Of a stretch of 64,000 bases of DNA, positions 46,221 through 59,800 are shown one piece after another (the first letter of the stretch is position 1; each line of letters starts with the position of its first letter). The translations under genes and the position numbers were made by a program. The notes beneath the pieces are model-generated. The model saw only the letters and a list, made by a program, of their open reading frames with translations, searched no databases and was not told the origin of the DNA. This stretch comes from Psettodes erumei (Eukaryota > Chordata > Actinopteri > Pleuronectiformes > Psettodidae): the NCBI GenBank assembly GCA_016785225.1, contig JAFBJZ010000836.1, forward strand, positions 248,001 to 312,000. Reading direction: 5' to 3'.

Positions 46221-47160
46221 GATTACTGTATTTACCCTTCTGAAGTATATTATAAAAATCAGTTGTCAAAACAATGCACATATGCTCCTTTACTGACCGT
46301 TATATTCTTGACATTAATAACGATGACCCCAGCTAAAAAAATATCTTTTTTGTCCGTATACAGTACCAGCACTCAAGCACACCTTCTAAGTGCTTGTAGA
46401 AAAGTGCACTCACCAACAGTATTTGACCTTTATCACAAAACTATTACTTCTTCAAATCTTCTTCAAGTTGTTATGACACACTATACACTGAACGTTTCTT
46501 GCATTTTTAACAAATATACTATGAGGTGTATATAAAACACTATTCTTCGAGGGTTTTTTGTGTTTTTAAGACATTACACTGACATTTCTTTTTAGTTTTT
46601 ACAACTTACTATATAATGGGGTTTTTTTTCATTCTCATGTCATTCTATACACTGTCCTTTTTTCATTACATACTGGATGCCTCACCAAACGTGATATTTT
46701 CATGGTGTTTCTAATGCCTTGTTATACTGAAACAGTAGGTTACTGCTTTAACTCCCAGAAAGTGCTTAAGATTACAACTCTGAATCTGAAAACAATCATA
46801 CTCATGCCTTGTTTTTATGCCTTTTTTCAAGAGGTTTTTGATGCCTTATGAAACACTGTAAATGAATTACAGGGTCTGGAGATCAGCATGAACACAAGCT
46901 TATTCAATTTTTCACTGTTGATATCTCCCCAGCACACTGGTGAATGTTAAACTTTAGAGAATGTTCCCTTGAGGCTGCATCCAGCAAAAGTTCCCCAATC
47001 TTAAAATTGCTTGCTGCACTGGTGCTTAGACACATGCCAAGTATCTGTAACACCTGAGATACCATGAGTGATTGCCCCCTACCACCTGAAAATGTAGAAA
47101 ACTCATGTTCTTGGGAGGGGGAAATAACATTCCACTAGTCTTGTAGTTTTTGGTTTATAG
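46221..47160. other. Intergenic AT-rich sequence
   Basis: No exon is seen. A few decayed copies of the neighbouring minisatellite unit extend to about 46,210, after which the sequence is unique-looking AT-rich DNA with T runs. Confidence 0.45.
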
Positions 47161-48608
47161 CAATGTTGTCTTTTATTCTAATTTCCAATAAACACAGAAT
47201 ATATCAGTCCCTTATTTGTACAAAAAATACCTGAACAGGATACAATGTAGATCCAGGAGCCATACAGACAGAATGAAGCAAAGCACAGTGGGGGTATCTG
47301 AAAAAAAAAAAAAAAGTTACGGTTCATTTGCTCTTTTTTTCTTTCCCTGAAATGTTTATTTGCCTTCAGCTTATGATGACTTCAAACCAAAAATAAAGCA
47401 CGACCAACGCTGAGTCAGTTTTACTTGCAGCTACACTAAGTCACCAATGTCAATACGACTTGTATGCGATGCTGACCTGACATAGGATTTAGTTCCAGTA
47501 GGATTATGTTTCACAGTCACGGCTAAATGAACGCAGTGAGTGGACGGATGGAAACTAAGGACTTGTTACTGTTCAGAAACAAGAGGCACCTGCTGCAAGA
47601 TTAGGCTTGATTAAAAAAAGAATCTAAAAAATATGTTATGCACCTTAAAATCAGAGTAAATGGACACTGAAAAAAACAATCTCTCTTAAGCTATGGCATA
47701 TAATTGCACTACTTGTGGTGAAAGGTATACAAACACTGCTAAGAATATCCCAAAGGGTTAAGTGTTGGTGTGTGTGCTCTTGATGAAAACTCAAATGTGT
47801 GTGTGTGTGTGTGTTTAAGATTAATATCCATCCAAACATTGAATGAGTGGAATCAGATGTGAAAGTCAAACAGAGAGGGGATATTCAAAAGATGTAGTTT
47901 GAAAACAAAATGGCATCAGAATTGGATGCTGGCAGAGTCAGCTGTCAGCCTGTCAGCTTATATGTACAATGTTCAGAAAATTGTTACATGCCAAAAATCC
48001 AGTTTGATCTCTTAAAATAAAAAAACCCAACTTAATTTAATACTGTATACACTGTGGTATATATAAGGTCATTTTGTGGAAAAGAAAATACACAATAATG
48101 TCAATATACACAAAATCAAATAATGGAAAAAAGGACAAAATAAATCATTCTTCATTTTACATGGAGTTATGAGCACAAGCATAACACCCCATACATAGTG
48201 ATCTGTGACCTAGGTACAGTGTTAGATCTACGTCTTCTCCATAGCTTCACATATTTAGAAAACAAATGATACTGTACACTGGTATAGTCATGTACTTGGA
48301 CTTATGTATAGGATTGCATTGTAGCACAGTGATTAAAAATGGAGAGAGGAGGAGAGGATGGGCATTTGTCCCCCGCTGACCCATAGTGATGTGGCTTTGC
48401 ATCCCTCTCTGATAGACAGGAAAGATTCGTCAGCCAAGTACTGGGAATGCTGGGATACCTCCAGTCAAACTCTTGTCTCCTCTAAATCCAGGACTTGGTT
48501 TGACTTTACCCAACCGACAAGCAACCTTCCTCTAACTGTCTCTAAAAGGCAAGTTTGATAACCAGCAGAGTTAGCAATCCTGAAGAGTGAATATAACAGT
48601 CTGGCCAT

Positions 48609-48609
<1 letters not shown>

Positions 48610-48653
<44 letters not shown>
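48610..48653. repeat. (CA)n microsatellite
   Basis: About 22 CA units between the convergent TRIO and GRB10 genes, possibly within the GRB10 3' UTR. Confidence 0.95.
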
Positions 48654-48657
<4 letters not shown>

Positions 48658-50014
48658 TGCACGTTGCACACACACTTATTCACCACAGGGTTATAGCTTA
48701 CAGGCTGGACACAGGTGGGAAAGGGGGGCGGGGGTTTCAAGCATTATCCAATCCCTGGAGAGAGTCTGCCCTGGCTGACTACAAAAGGCCTGATTGGTGG
48801 AGTGCAGAGCTGGCGAGTCAGTCGAGTCACGTGCAGGTGGACCGGAGGTGGCAGTGGCTTGCATGTCAGTGACAGTACTAAGAGAGTTTAGTTTGCCTGG
48901 CAGGGAGTGTGATGGCCTCAGGCTAACCCTGTCCACTGTGAATCTGGCACAGGATGGAGGGGAGGTGCAGGTGAAGGTGGGAGGGCTGAAGGACGAGGCT
49001 AAGGAGGTGTTATGTCACATGACTGCATCTTATTATTCACTGGTCACATGACAGCAGGAGAGGACACAAGGAGGCAAAAAAGACATCAAATATGTCTTGG
49101 AAACTTGGAAACCTACTTGAATCTATTAAAGCAACTCTGTATGGAGTCTATATTTTTCTATAAATGTAACATGTGAAAATAGAAATTACGACTGCATGAC
49201 CGTTTTTTTGTGGAAAATTCTGCTGAAATGAATGCAGTTGCATGCTTGATTCGGCCAATTCAGTCTCAGTCAATGACAGTCTTTTTTACTATTACCACTT
49301 GGGAGCGCCAAAGTCACACATTTTCATATCCTCTACATAATAGCTTTTAAAATGGATGTTTTCATTTTTGTCGTGTCACCACCTACTTTTATGGTCAACC
49401 AACTTCTCGGGTATAGCTAATTATGAAAGGCTGCAAATGAGATTGTTGACCGATTAGTTGATTTTCCTGATTAAATCAACAAATTAAAAAAAAATCATTA
49501 AATGTCCATCCGCTAGAGGCCAATGTAAATATTAATTTACTACAATGTAAGACTAAGAAAAGCAAAAAGAAACCTTATATGTGAGAGACTGGAATCATCA
49601 CTTTTTGGCATTTTTGATTGAAATATTAATTACTTTTTATCCAAATAGTTGCCACTCTGTTATCTGTTGACTAATCTGCGAATCAGCATTTAAATAATTC
49701 GGGAACACTGGTAGATGTTTGATGGCTTGAGGCCACTGCTCATGCAGATTTTTTTTCCTCTACCTCTACCTCAGTTGATTTCATTTTCAATGACTGTCGC
49801 AAAGTAGCTGTCTGGGACTGATACTACAAACCCACTGTTAACCACTGATGCTACCACGCTCATGCGCAAATATTCTTGGATATGATTGATATCATTTTAG
49901 CCCATTATCTGCAGAAATAATGCAGCACCAAACAGGAAAATGGGACCCAGAAATGCAAAAGTTGCATCACCATTACCTGTTTTCTGAATCATGTTTAAGT
50001 GGGATTTTAATTTA

Positions 50015-50370
50015 TGGGGATAGTTTAACATTTTCGGACACACACTTTCTCTGTGCTAAATACTGTATGAAGCTACATTCAGCAGCTGCTTAGCTTAGGT
50101 TAGTAAGTTACAGCATTCAGCGGAGAAACAGTCTATAATGTCTGTAATAATTGTTGTTTTTATATTGTATGGACTAAAACTAGATACAGCATGTTAATCA
50201 GTGAGCTTTAGAGGTGCTGGTAGGTTGGTTTCATTACCTTTGGACAGAGCCAAATTAACTAGGCTCTCCAAGTTTCCAGTCTTCAGCTGCTGACAGTAGC
50301 TTCCTTATTTCTGTGCAGACACAAGAGTGATATCCATCTTCTCCAGAAATGTTAAACCATGCCTTCAACA
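50015..50370. repeat. Dispersed fold-back repeat
   Basis: It starts near ggggatagtttaacattttc and ends with a 'gtgatatccatcttctcc' type segment. Two 20-base arms, gaagctacattcagcagctg (50069-50088) and the reverse complement at 50284-50303, match at 18 of 20 positions. A 'cctttggacagagccaa' segment lies between them. I remember these words from a common fish dispersed repeat with palindromic structure. A fragment is also present at 40620-40700. Confidence 0.6.
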
Positions 50371-52103
50371 TGATCTTAAACACTCTCTATGTTTTTACAT
50401 CTTAAACTCTTAAGTGTGTCATTGTACGTGCATTTTAATACAGTTTTGATTTCATACACAAGGCTCACATTTTTCACTTAAGGCGAGTGAAGCTCATTAG
50501 GCTGTGTGTTGACACGCAGTCAGCTGAGTTTGCATTTCAAGTCATTTGTTAAATTCCATATTTAAAAAAAAGCCAAGGGAGTGCTTCTGTTGATCTGTCT
50601 TTTCTGGAGTAAGGAAACAGTGGTCAGAATCCGAATGTGACAGCTCCAACCCATCAGTATCAAATCAGAATAATTAAAATGTGCAAGCTCAGAACAGACA
50701 TACGAAAAGAAAGTGACATTCAAAGACACATTCACCAACAGATTTAACCCTTCAATTTCAAAAAATGACTGAAATGGTAGAAGCTGGGGGGGGTTAGACA
50801 CATCTTTCAGGAGTCTATTTAAAAGTCTTCCTCCTCTTTCTCACAGTCTTGAGACGGTGCAGCCAGTTTCAAGAGGACATTCATTTTTGCCGTGGTGTGG
50901 TCATGGTGCAAGCCACACGTAGGTCCAAGATGTTCCCAAACCTTTCGGAAAGGCACTGCATAATCATCCGTGACTCTCTTTGCTTTCACACCACTGTAAT
51001 CCAATCAGGGCTGGTGGAAATTCACATGCATGCTATTCAGAAGGGAGGGGCGGGGGTGGGGGGGTTGGTGTGTGGTGGAGGAAGAGGAGGACCACGAACG
51101 GTGAGTAGGCAGCTTCATTTAGCTAAAGAGAACAGCTGTCATCTGTCCGCCTGGGAGTGCAAAACTAGTTCTGCATTGAATCAACAGTAATCAAACAGCA
51201 TTAAAATGACATCAAGTAATCAACTCTACAAGAGAGGCTTGTTTCAGCCTTCCTGATAAACATTCCTCTGTCCTTTCAGCAAACCCTCGCCACCGCTCTG
51301 CTTATCTTGCCTTTAGCTACTTCTCTTTTCTCTTCTGACTTTTCTCTGAGCTTGCGTAGAGGCGGGATCAGGGGTCGCACCAGGGGATTGTGGGATAGGA
51401 CACAGCAGAGACGCTACGTCAAGTCCGCTCGGGTGTTGCCGGGGGCAGGGTTTCAGCTTATCCAGACTGGACTGCACAGGTTGAGAAAACTCCTGGATCG
51501 AGTTTGATAAGACCCAGAGAGGTTCCCGTCCATCCCTGATGATCGATGAGAAAGTCAGAGGGTGGCGCTCCCCGCCCACCTCAGTTGTGAGGGGGCGAGG
51601 GTGGGGCGGGCACCACAGCTTATGAGGCCTGGAGGATGGGGGAGTTTGAGGGTAGGATGTTTGAGGGACTTTTAGGGAGGGATCCATCCGAGAGACCCGT
51701 GGCACTCCTTCTGAACAGATCTCAGCTGTCATGTGTTTTCACAATAAATGGCTCTCTCAAGGGTCAAACCGGCAATGACAAAACAACCGAGTCTCCGTGA
51801 CATTATCACAGGTGTTGGATGACTGCCAGTTCCAAAATCTGCACTGCTTGGACTGTCCAAACGGTTCCCATTCAAACATCCTAACAGCGGTAAGGTGGAG
51901 AAAAGCACGGCACACTGGGGACACCAAACCTGAAATGCCGGCTCCTGCTGAGTTGTTAACATCCCCAAAACTTGACTTAACTTTTCTCTATCTCTTCGAC
52001 CTCATTGCCTTGATGAGGAAGGGGTAGATGAGGGTGGGGGGCAGGGTCTCAGGGTGAATGGTGTGCAAAAAAAGGGTAGTGAGTGTGTGGGGAGGTTGGA
52101 GTG

Positions 52104-52106
52104 TCA
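52104..52106 (-). other. grb10: GRB10 stop codon
   Basis: TGA on the minus strand directly after the conserved VAL C-terminus. Confidence 0.93.
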
Positions 52107-53655
52107 CAAGGCCACAGCGGTGCAGGGGTGTTTGAGCTTGCAGGGCAGCACTCCTCTGTTGAGCTGGTAGAACTCCACGAGGTGGATCAGGTCGGTGAAC
52201 TTGGTGGCGCCATCATCAAGGCTGAAGAACACCTGACCGTCCTCCTCACACTTCAGAAAACAGTCGAGGGGAGGAGAGAGGACAATTAACCATCACATAA
52301 CATTATGACATTTATGCTTTTATCACTATGAGCTGCTGAAAGAACATTATCAGACAGGTGGCAGCAGAGTTGAAAACTCAAGTGAACACGCTATACTTAT
52401 GTAATGAACTCTCAAAAACCGCGTCTTTAGCCATGCCAGTAGCATGGCTCTCAGTATGTCAGTGGCAGTTTACTGGTTGGTGTGCCATTTTGGTGCAGAA
52501 TTACATATTTCAACCACTAATTGGATGAGTTCTTGTGAAATATGGCACTTCTATTCATTATCTACCATCAGGTCAAAATTTCAATGCATCCAGTATTATG
52601 GTTTATGGCCAATTAACTGAAAAATAATGAAATTCCCATCAGTTTGATGTTCTTTTTAGCCATGCTTAGTTGATTCAAAGCTATGATAGCATGCTGATGT
52701 TTCCAAGTTACTAAACCAAACATTCTCATGGAGCTGCTAGCATGGCTAGCTAGACATGGACTGGTCCGTTATGGTAGAAACCCTTATTGCACCTTATAGA
52801 GTCAAATCTCATATCAAACAGATATGTAAATGTGACAAATAAAACCAAACATGACTATCTCTAGAAATAAATAGCAAAATGTGGCTGTTGTAATTTGGGT
52901 GAACTGGCCCTTTAAAACATTTTGATTGGATTTCTGCAATGTGACTGTAACATAGTGTGAAAGCCTCTGAGGCAATGACTGTAATTTAATAACTGGGATT
53001 TGAAATACAAATTTAAAAATAACGCTCTAATAGAAATGTATATGTAAGCACAATTTTCACTTGTGTAATTCCCTATGAGAGAAGTGCGTGAGTGATCAGC
53101 CATCTGTGCCGTATTCCAGTGGATTTTACCAGTGAGCATGACCCATTTCCTGCAGCACAGAGATCGTGTTGTGTCATGTGACTCACCGGTAGGATCTGAA
53201 AGTGCTTGATCTTCTGATGGTGGCACAAGGTGAGCACGAATGCTTTGGGATTACTCTGACTGTCCCGCAACAGGAATAACCTGACACAGAACACCAGTGA
53301 GAAATTTTACTGTTTGATGAAAAGTATGATGATGGAAGTATGAACTGAAGACTGATGACATGCTGCAGTGTGACACTGATCTAAATGGCTGACAAGCCAA
53401 AAAGCCAAAATGTTTTTTTCTTAGCAGCAGTGTCTATTTTTTCCACATTTTAAATCAAATATAGCCATTCTTGACATAATAAGATGATAGAGATAACATC
53501 GTGTCATTCAAAAATTCCTCAAATCAGACTCTCAACATTTTCCTACTCAACACATTGTTGCTCTTACCCGTCTACTTGGCCTTGTTGTATGATCATTTTG
53601 TGGGCTTCCTCTCTCATGATGCGACCATGAAACCATACCTGTGTCCTGTGGATCA
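52104..53655 (-). CDS. grb10: GRB10 exons: SH2 domain and C-terminus
   Basis: Exons 53568-53655, 53187-53280 and 52104-52250. The SH2 starts IHRTQVWFHGRIMREEAHKM. The phosphotyrosine-binding arginine is in LFLLRDSQS (codon at 53265-53267). It ends FTDLIHLVEFYQLNRGVLPC and KLKHPCTAVAL, then TGA at 52104-52106. FLLR replaces the more usual FLVR, as in GRB10. The length matches the family and nothing is missing. Confidence 0.94.
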
Positions 53656-56621
53656 CTGAAAGACAGGCAAGCTCTGTTTTAACATTTCTTCAGCATACAG
53701 TATATTCATAGCCACATTGCACCAGTGCATCAAACAGCCCGAGAAAGTTTATTGGTCTTTCTGGTGTTCCAAAATCAGCGTGGTGTTTGTCTTAGTGAGA
53801 GTACCTGTGCTCAGGGAGGATGGGTGCAGGGGGCTGGGACTGCCCAGGACATTCATACGCTGGCTCCGCTTCTATGGGAAAGAATCCACCAACATTTGCC
53901 ATGAAATAACATCATATCAAATTGGAATTCCTCAAACTCAACTTAGACTAATACTCCCCCTTTGAACAAAGAAACAACCACTTCAATCCTGTAATCGTCA
54001 ATTTTATTATGACAAGGTAAACCCACAAACATAATATGAAGAGAGCAGTTTTGCTCTGCTCTGGCTCTGTGAGCTGTGAGCTCAGCAACGGAGCTGTTGC
54101 GGACAAAAGCTACTGATCAAAGATGTTTGTAATTCCTTAGATAAACGGAGGGTTTATTTTGTTGCCTTTCTTTTAACCTGGTAAAATTAGGGTAACAAGG
54201 ATCCTTTACCATATACCTTATCATATGAAAACAGACTTTAAAAAAACTGTAGGTTACTAATATTTTTGGTTTGTCATGACACATAAGATGACATCTCTCG
54301 ATATCATCTAATTTCTGAAGGTCTATTTTCCATCCATCACACTGGCCTTGCTCCATCCAGCTCCTCCTTACCCTCCAGGTCTGTCCCTCCTCCATGGCGG
54401 CGCTCTGGGCCTCGACAGGGTTGTCAATGACACGCCCAGTACGTCCGGAGAAGTCCATGGCGACCAAGGAGTTCTCAGACACACTCCGCTGTTGAAAGAC
54501 GTGGCAGGGAGGGAGGGTAGGGTAAGGGTGGTGGTAGGTGGGGAGAGGGGGAGGGGGCACACCAGTAGTTGGGTAAAGGGAAGGGGGAGTAGACAAGGGT
54601 CAGAGGTCAAACAAGCCAGACACACTCACTGGTGCATGACAAATCCTGTCTGCACACAGACCCACTTCAGTCAATCCACAAAAATGCCACAAAAAAAAAA
54701 GCACAAGCCTCTCCTGGCTTTCTGGCTGTTCTGCTCTGATTATTCAAGGTTTCTTTTTAATTAAATACTCATCCCTCTCCCTCAGCTGAAAATATGAATG
54801 ATAATAAAAAATAATAATTTACTATTATTTAAATTAAATTTGGGTGTACGGGAACACTTCAATTGTGACAAAATTTGTCACCATAATCTCTAAATTAGGG
54901 GATGATGAGACTAATCATAATCAATTTAGTGTTGAAGGATTTGCAAATTGATAAATTTTTCAATCAATGGAAAATCACAAAATTATTTTTAAATATATAC
55001 TGTATATATACTGTGTGTGTGTGTATATATACACACACACATATATATTTATTTATTTATATATATTTATATTATAAATACTATAATCAACAGTTGAAAC
55101 CCTCAAGCGTACGCGTATGCCATAATGTCCTATAGTAGTGTTCACTCCAAAGGTCTAATGTTGAAAAAGTACTTTACTTTATAAACTTTATACACATTGT
55201 CGAGATCTGCCACTTATTTTAACTCACAGTCTTTCCAAAGGAGCTTACAAGACTTTTACCAACACCTCATGGAGTGAGGTGATTAGTCTTAGTGTAACAC
55301 CATACAAATATGCAGGTTTCTGTTTGCTGTGTGTGCAACATTTTGCATGCTGTACCTGTGTCTGAAAATTATGTAAATGTACACCTCTGTAAATAACTCT
55401 CGGATAAGATGTTATTGTGTCGGATGTACTTTTTTTTCAGATGTACTGCCGTTTGCTTAAATGAGCAGTCTGACCTGAATCTGGCCCACAAGCCTTTCAC
55501 TACACAACCTCTTTCACCTCATTAACAAGAGATCGACAGCAGCAGTGATCATTTGAAGAGAGACTTATTTCAGCCTTTAACAAATACTTCTTATGCAAAA
55601 CGCAAAAATGACCATGACCATGGTGTGTCTTTGCTCTTTAGAGGAACCAGGCACAAAGTGGTCACAAAGTGAATTGCTTTTCAGCTAATTAATGGATCAA
55701 TCTGGATTGGTCTAGGCTGAGCGGGGGCATTAGAGCGAGGCTGTAAGAAAGTTATGTCAGAGAGCAGATCCTCACCACAGGCGCAGAGAAGGGCAAGACG
55801 TTAGACTTCCTCTGCTGGGGGATGTTGTAGCTCTTATATAGTACTATCCCATACTGTGAAGGCAGAGAGAAGAGACGGCATCAACTCATGTTTCCAAGTG
55901 CTGACGAATTTACATTCGTCTGGCCTCTGTGAACTGTATAGCCCTGAATATTACTACAATAGCATGGCATAGAAGTAAATAAAGTACTTTGAGCAGTCTG
56001 AAGGCAGTCATCCAGCAGGTCCTGCTCTGTTCGTCCTCTGCACACAGCATCTTTAGTTCCTTACAGTCACTCCTCACTTTGCTGGGCTGTCAAAGAGCAG
56101 AGACAGTGGCACATTACATGAACAAGATATATACACATCAGGAAAATGTGAGGTCTCTTTCGTGGGCTTTCTGCATTTCAGTTTTCTCTCTATAGAGACC
56201 CTGAAACCTGTGACAGGGCAAGACACCTCAGCCACAATGTGACCACTGTTGTGCCACAGCTTTGATTACCCATCAATTCAGCAATGCACCCCAGAGTGTC
56301 GTGACAATAAAGTTGGCAAACAGTTCTGAATGACAAAACAAATTTTCAACTAGTCAACCTTCTCAGGTAGCAGATGGCAGAGTTAATGAATGGAATTACA
56401 CGTTTTAGCATTTATTGTATGCAATAACAATGTACTGTATGAGCAAGGACTATTCCAACAACGCAGCACAGACACTGTCCCTCCGGTAACAAGGATGTTA
56501 GCTGCACTGCTCCTCAAAAGCAAGCCTTACTGATAAATTCATTCACGTCACCATAGCAACAATCCAGCCACCCCCAGCAACAAAGTAAAATCCCATACAC
56601 AATCCTGCATGGTTGTTGTCG

Positions 56622-56654
<33 letters not shown>

Positions 56655-56833
56655 CTGTGCAATAGAGAGGTGAGGGGCCAGATTCCCAGTACCACCTTAT
56701 CTTATCCCAATGGGTTTATCCCAGATCAGCAGGTGTCCCACCACAGATAACTCCTGGAGAGGGACTCACAGTGCTGAGTGGGTGTTTGAATCCCACTGAA
56801 CAGTTTTAACCCCTGTGCCCTCTGACTGACACT

Positions 56834-56870
<37 letters not shown>

Positions 56871-59800
56871 GATGAGGAGAGGCAGATGCCCGTTATTTTG
56901 TGGGTTATTTACTTAATGTTTAATAATAGAATCATCCACTTCTGATAGGATGGATATGGATGTGTATATAGGATGTATTATTACACACTTAAATGATGTA
57001 GATAACTGTCCAGACAGTAAACTATAACATCTCATGTGCAACAATCTTGAGCAGTGGGAGAAAATAAGTTGCTCAGTTTGCTGTGTTTTCTCATGTGTGT
57101 TACCTTGATGCAGAACTGGTAGTCTGTGGGGGCATTGTGAAGCTTTCTGCCCGTGATGATGGTGAAGATGTTACTGTCCTCCAGATCTGACAGCAGCTGC
57201 AAATGCCTGGGCTCCTGTTCAGTCAGGGGGAGGCAGAGATCAGTGGGGTATAATACAAACAAAAAGGACTGAAGCAAAGATTGCTAATTTAGATTTTTTA
57301 AAATGTAAATGTTAATTTGTTTAAATGTCTTCTTCTTTTGGAAATTACGAAATCTCCTTTTACAAAAAATATTTCTATGTCATAAAACGTAAAATTAGAA
57401 GTGGATTTATTCTAATGTGACACATCGGCACTTGCTAAAGTAAAAATGGGATAAACAAAATTAAAAAACACAGCAAAAAAATGAACTTGAAAATTATGAA
57501 AAAAGTTCTCTTCTAATTTAATATCAATTTCAGAATTTGTAAAGCAGCGTTGTATTACCTTGGATGTTCCTTTAGTAGAATAATAGAGACCCGAGCGTCG
57601 TAGGAACATATAGAGCTTCTTCCAGGACTTGCGTCCAGGCTCCTTCATGTACAGATAGCCCTGGATCTCTGGACAGCTGCTGGAGTTCAGAAAGTTCTGG
57701 GGAAAAAAACACACATAACAGCATCTATTGGGAACGTGGATGCATGTGAACTAAATAATAATGTGTGTGTCGTTAGTGCCTTTTACATCCTTAAAATATA
57801 CATACGCCTCCATGCTGTAAAGTCTATTGGAAACATGATAATGTCCAGGTAACTGTGTGCAATATTGTACATAAAAATCTGGCAGTGACAATGCTGATTG
57901 AATGTAATGAGCATATTTGCAGAGCTGTGTGCATGCGTGCATATTTTTGGATTACCAGATGTCCTCACAAAGATAAAGGCTCCTAAAAAAACAAGGTGAA
58001 CTTTTTCCTGCTCTCACTCTTTAGCAGCTACTTTAGAGTTAAGATTTAGGTATAGGACTAAATTAGGACTGAGGTAACAGTTAGGGGTTAGGTAATGAAT
58101 CAAGTCTTTGCGTGTGTGCTGGTAGGGATGAATGTGTCCTTTCACTTAGTCACAACCTCACCTGTAAGAGCTGTGACGAAGGGATTGAACCATCAGACTC
58201 CTGACACCAAGCCACCATCTGCTCTGGGAAAAAGTTCTGTATGGGAAAATGCACAGACAATGAGCAAGCGAGGAAGGAAAGAGAGACAGAAAGGGAGAGA
58301 GAGGGGGTACTAGAAAACACTGCATATGCAAGCTCAGAGTGGGGTAGTGTTTCTCTATGCAGAATATGTTTAGCTCTTCCTGTGTGTGTGAGTATGTGTA
58401 TTTGATGAGCCCAAGGACTCAGAGGCAAAGTGGTGGTGGTGGTGGGGGCACTCCATCCTGGGAGTAGATGCAGTATGATCTCACCCGCTGATGTAATCCC
58501 CTTTAGCCAGCAGTGCTACTCTTAGCATGATTGACAGGCCGCGGCCAGCACTCTGGTGTTTTACTGTGCTCATTACCACAGAGCTGAGGTCACCTGCTGG
58601 CTCTGACACACATCTAAATCACCGCGGCAATAATGTCACCGTATACCCGGCCAGCACGTAACAGAAGAGCCCCACGCCGAGTCCACATCAGCAAAAAAGA
58701 TGCCACGCGTGCTGGCCGCCTCGCCGGCCGTCAGAGGCAGGTCTGCGCGTTAAAAGCGATGGACAGATTTGCCATTTATATCAGACTCAAAATAAGTGCA
58801 AATGTAGAATGAGCTTCAGCTTGAATATACTGAGAGACAGCACAAAGAGAGCATTGTTGGACTGGTGTGGGACAATACGGGGCTTTTACTGACTACGAAC
58901 AATAACCCACTCAGTCCGAACTGATCAGTATACTGCACAACTACAGTATAGGTATGAATTCAAAATAACATTCAATACTTTTAGCAGTGTTCTCAACAAA
59001 ATCTCAACAGCGACTGGACAGAGAGCCATCAAATTTTGTACACACATTAATGGTGGCTGGCTTGTGCTTTGCCCTGAGTTAATAATTTCCTGTTAAAATG
59101 AAAAATCCAAAGCCAGCAATAAACTCTAAATATAACAAAATGCAACATAATGGGAAAATATATGCCGTGTAGTGTAGCAGTGTGATAGCTTTTGAATGGC
59201 ATCTTGCTAAACCAAACATTTCCCTTTAGTGCATATTAGCATATATATTAGCATGCTAACACACTAAACAAAGATGGCAAATAAGGTAAAACATCCTACC
59301 TGCTAAACATCAGTATGTTAGCATTAGTCATTTATTGCCAGTCAACATGATGGTGTTAACATTTAGTTCAAAACACCTTTGTGCCTGAGCATGGCCTCAC
59401 AGAACCCAACCACAGCTGTTAGACTCTTAGACAATGATGTAATAATCAATGAAGATTTTAAGGATATCTTTATTTTTTGAGGCTACAAAGGGACTGCCAT
59501 GCAAACCTGAGAAACTATTATGTTGGAAACAATGAGTGCCTATAGTTCAATCAAAACGAAAAGGTTTTCAATGTTAGCATGCAGTTTTAGCTATCAGCAA
59601 CTCCAATCCAAAAAATCAGGTTAAGGTTAGGCTAAGATTAGGGTCAGGCATAAATTGGTAATGGTTAGGGTTTGGGTTAGGCTGTCCACAATGAATGGAA
59701 GTCAGTGCAGTGTCCTAACAAGTGTGCATGAGTGTGTCATCGCGTGTGCGTAAATGTGTGGGAGTGCGTGCTAAACCAAAGCAGTCACCGAGAGGTCATT

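Larger units (their letters stand above)
47172..52103 (-). other. Presumed long GRB10 3' UTR and downstream flank
   Basis: The GRB10 stop is at 52104-52106, reading right to left. A minus-strand AATAAA (plus-strand tttatt at 47172-47177) could end the transcript. The stretch has (CA)n at 48610-48653, a fold-back repeat at 50015-50370, and G-rich plus-strand runs at 51043-51064 and 51590-51610, which are C-rich in the GRB10 sense. No coding exon is recognised. The true UTR end may be much nearer the stop; the left boundary is inference. Confidence 0.3.
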
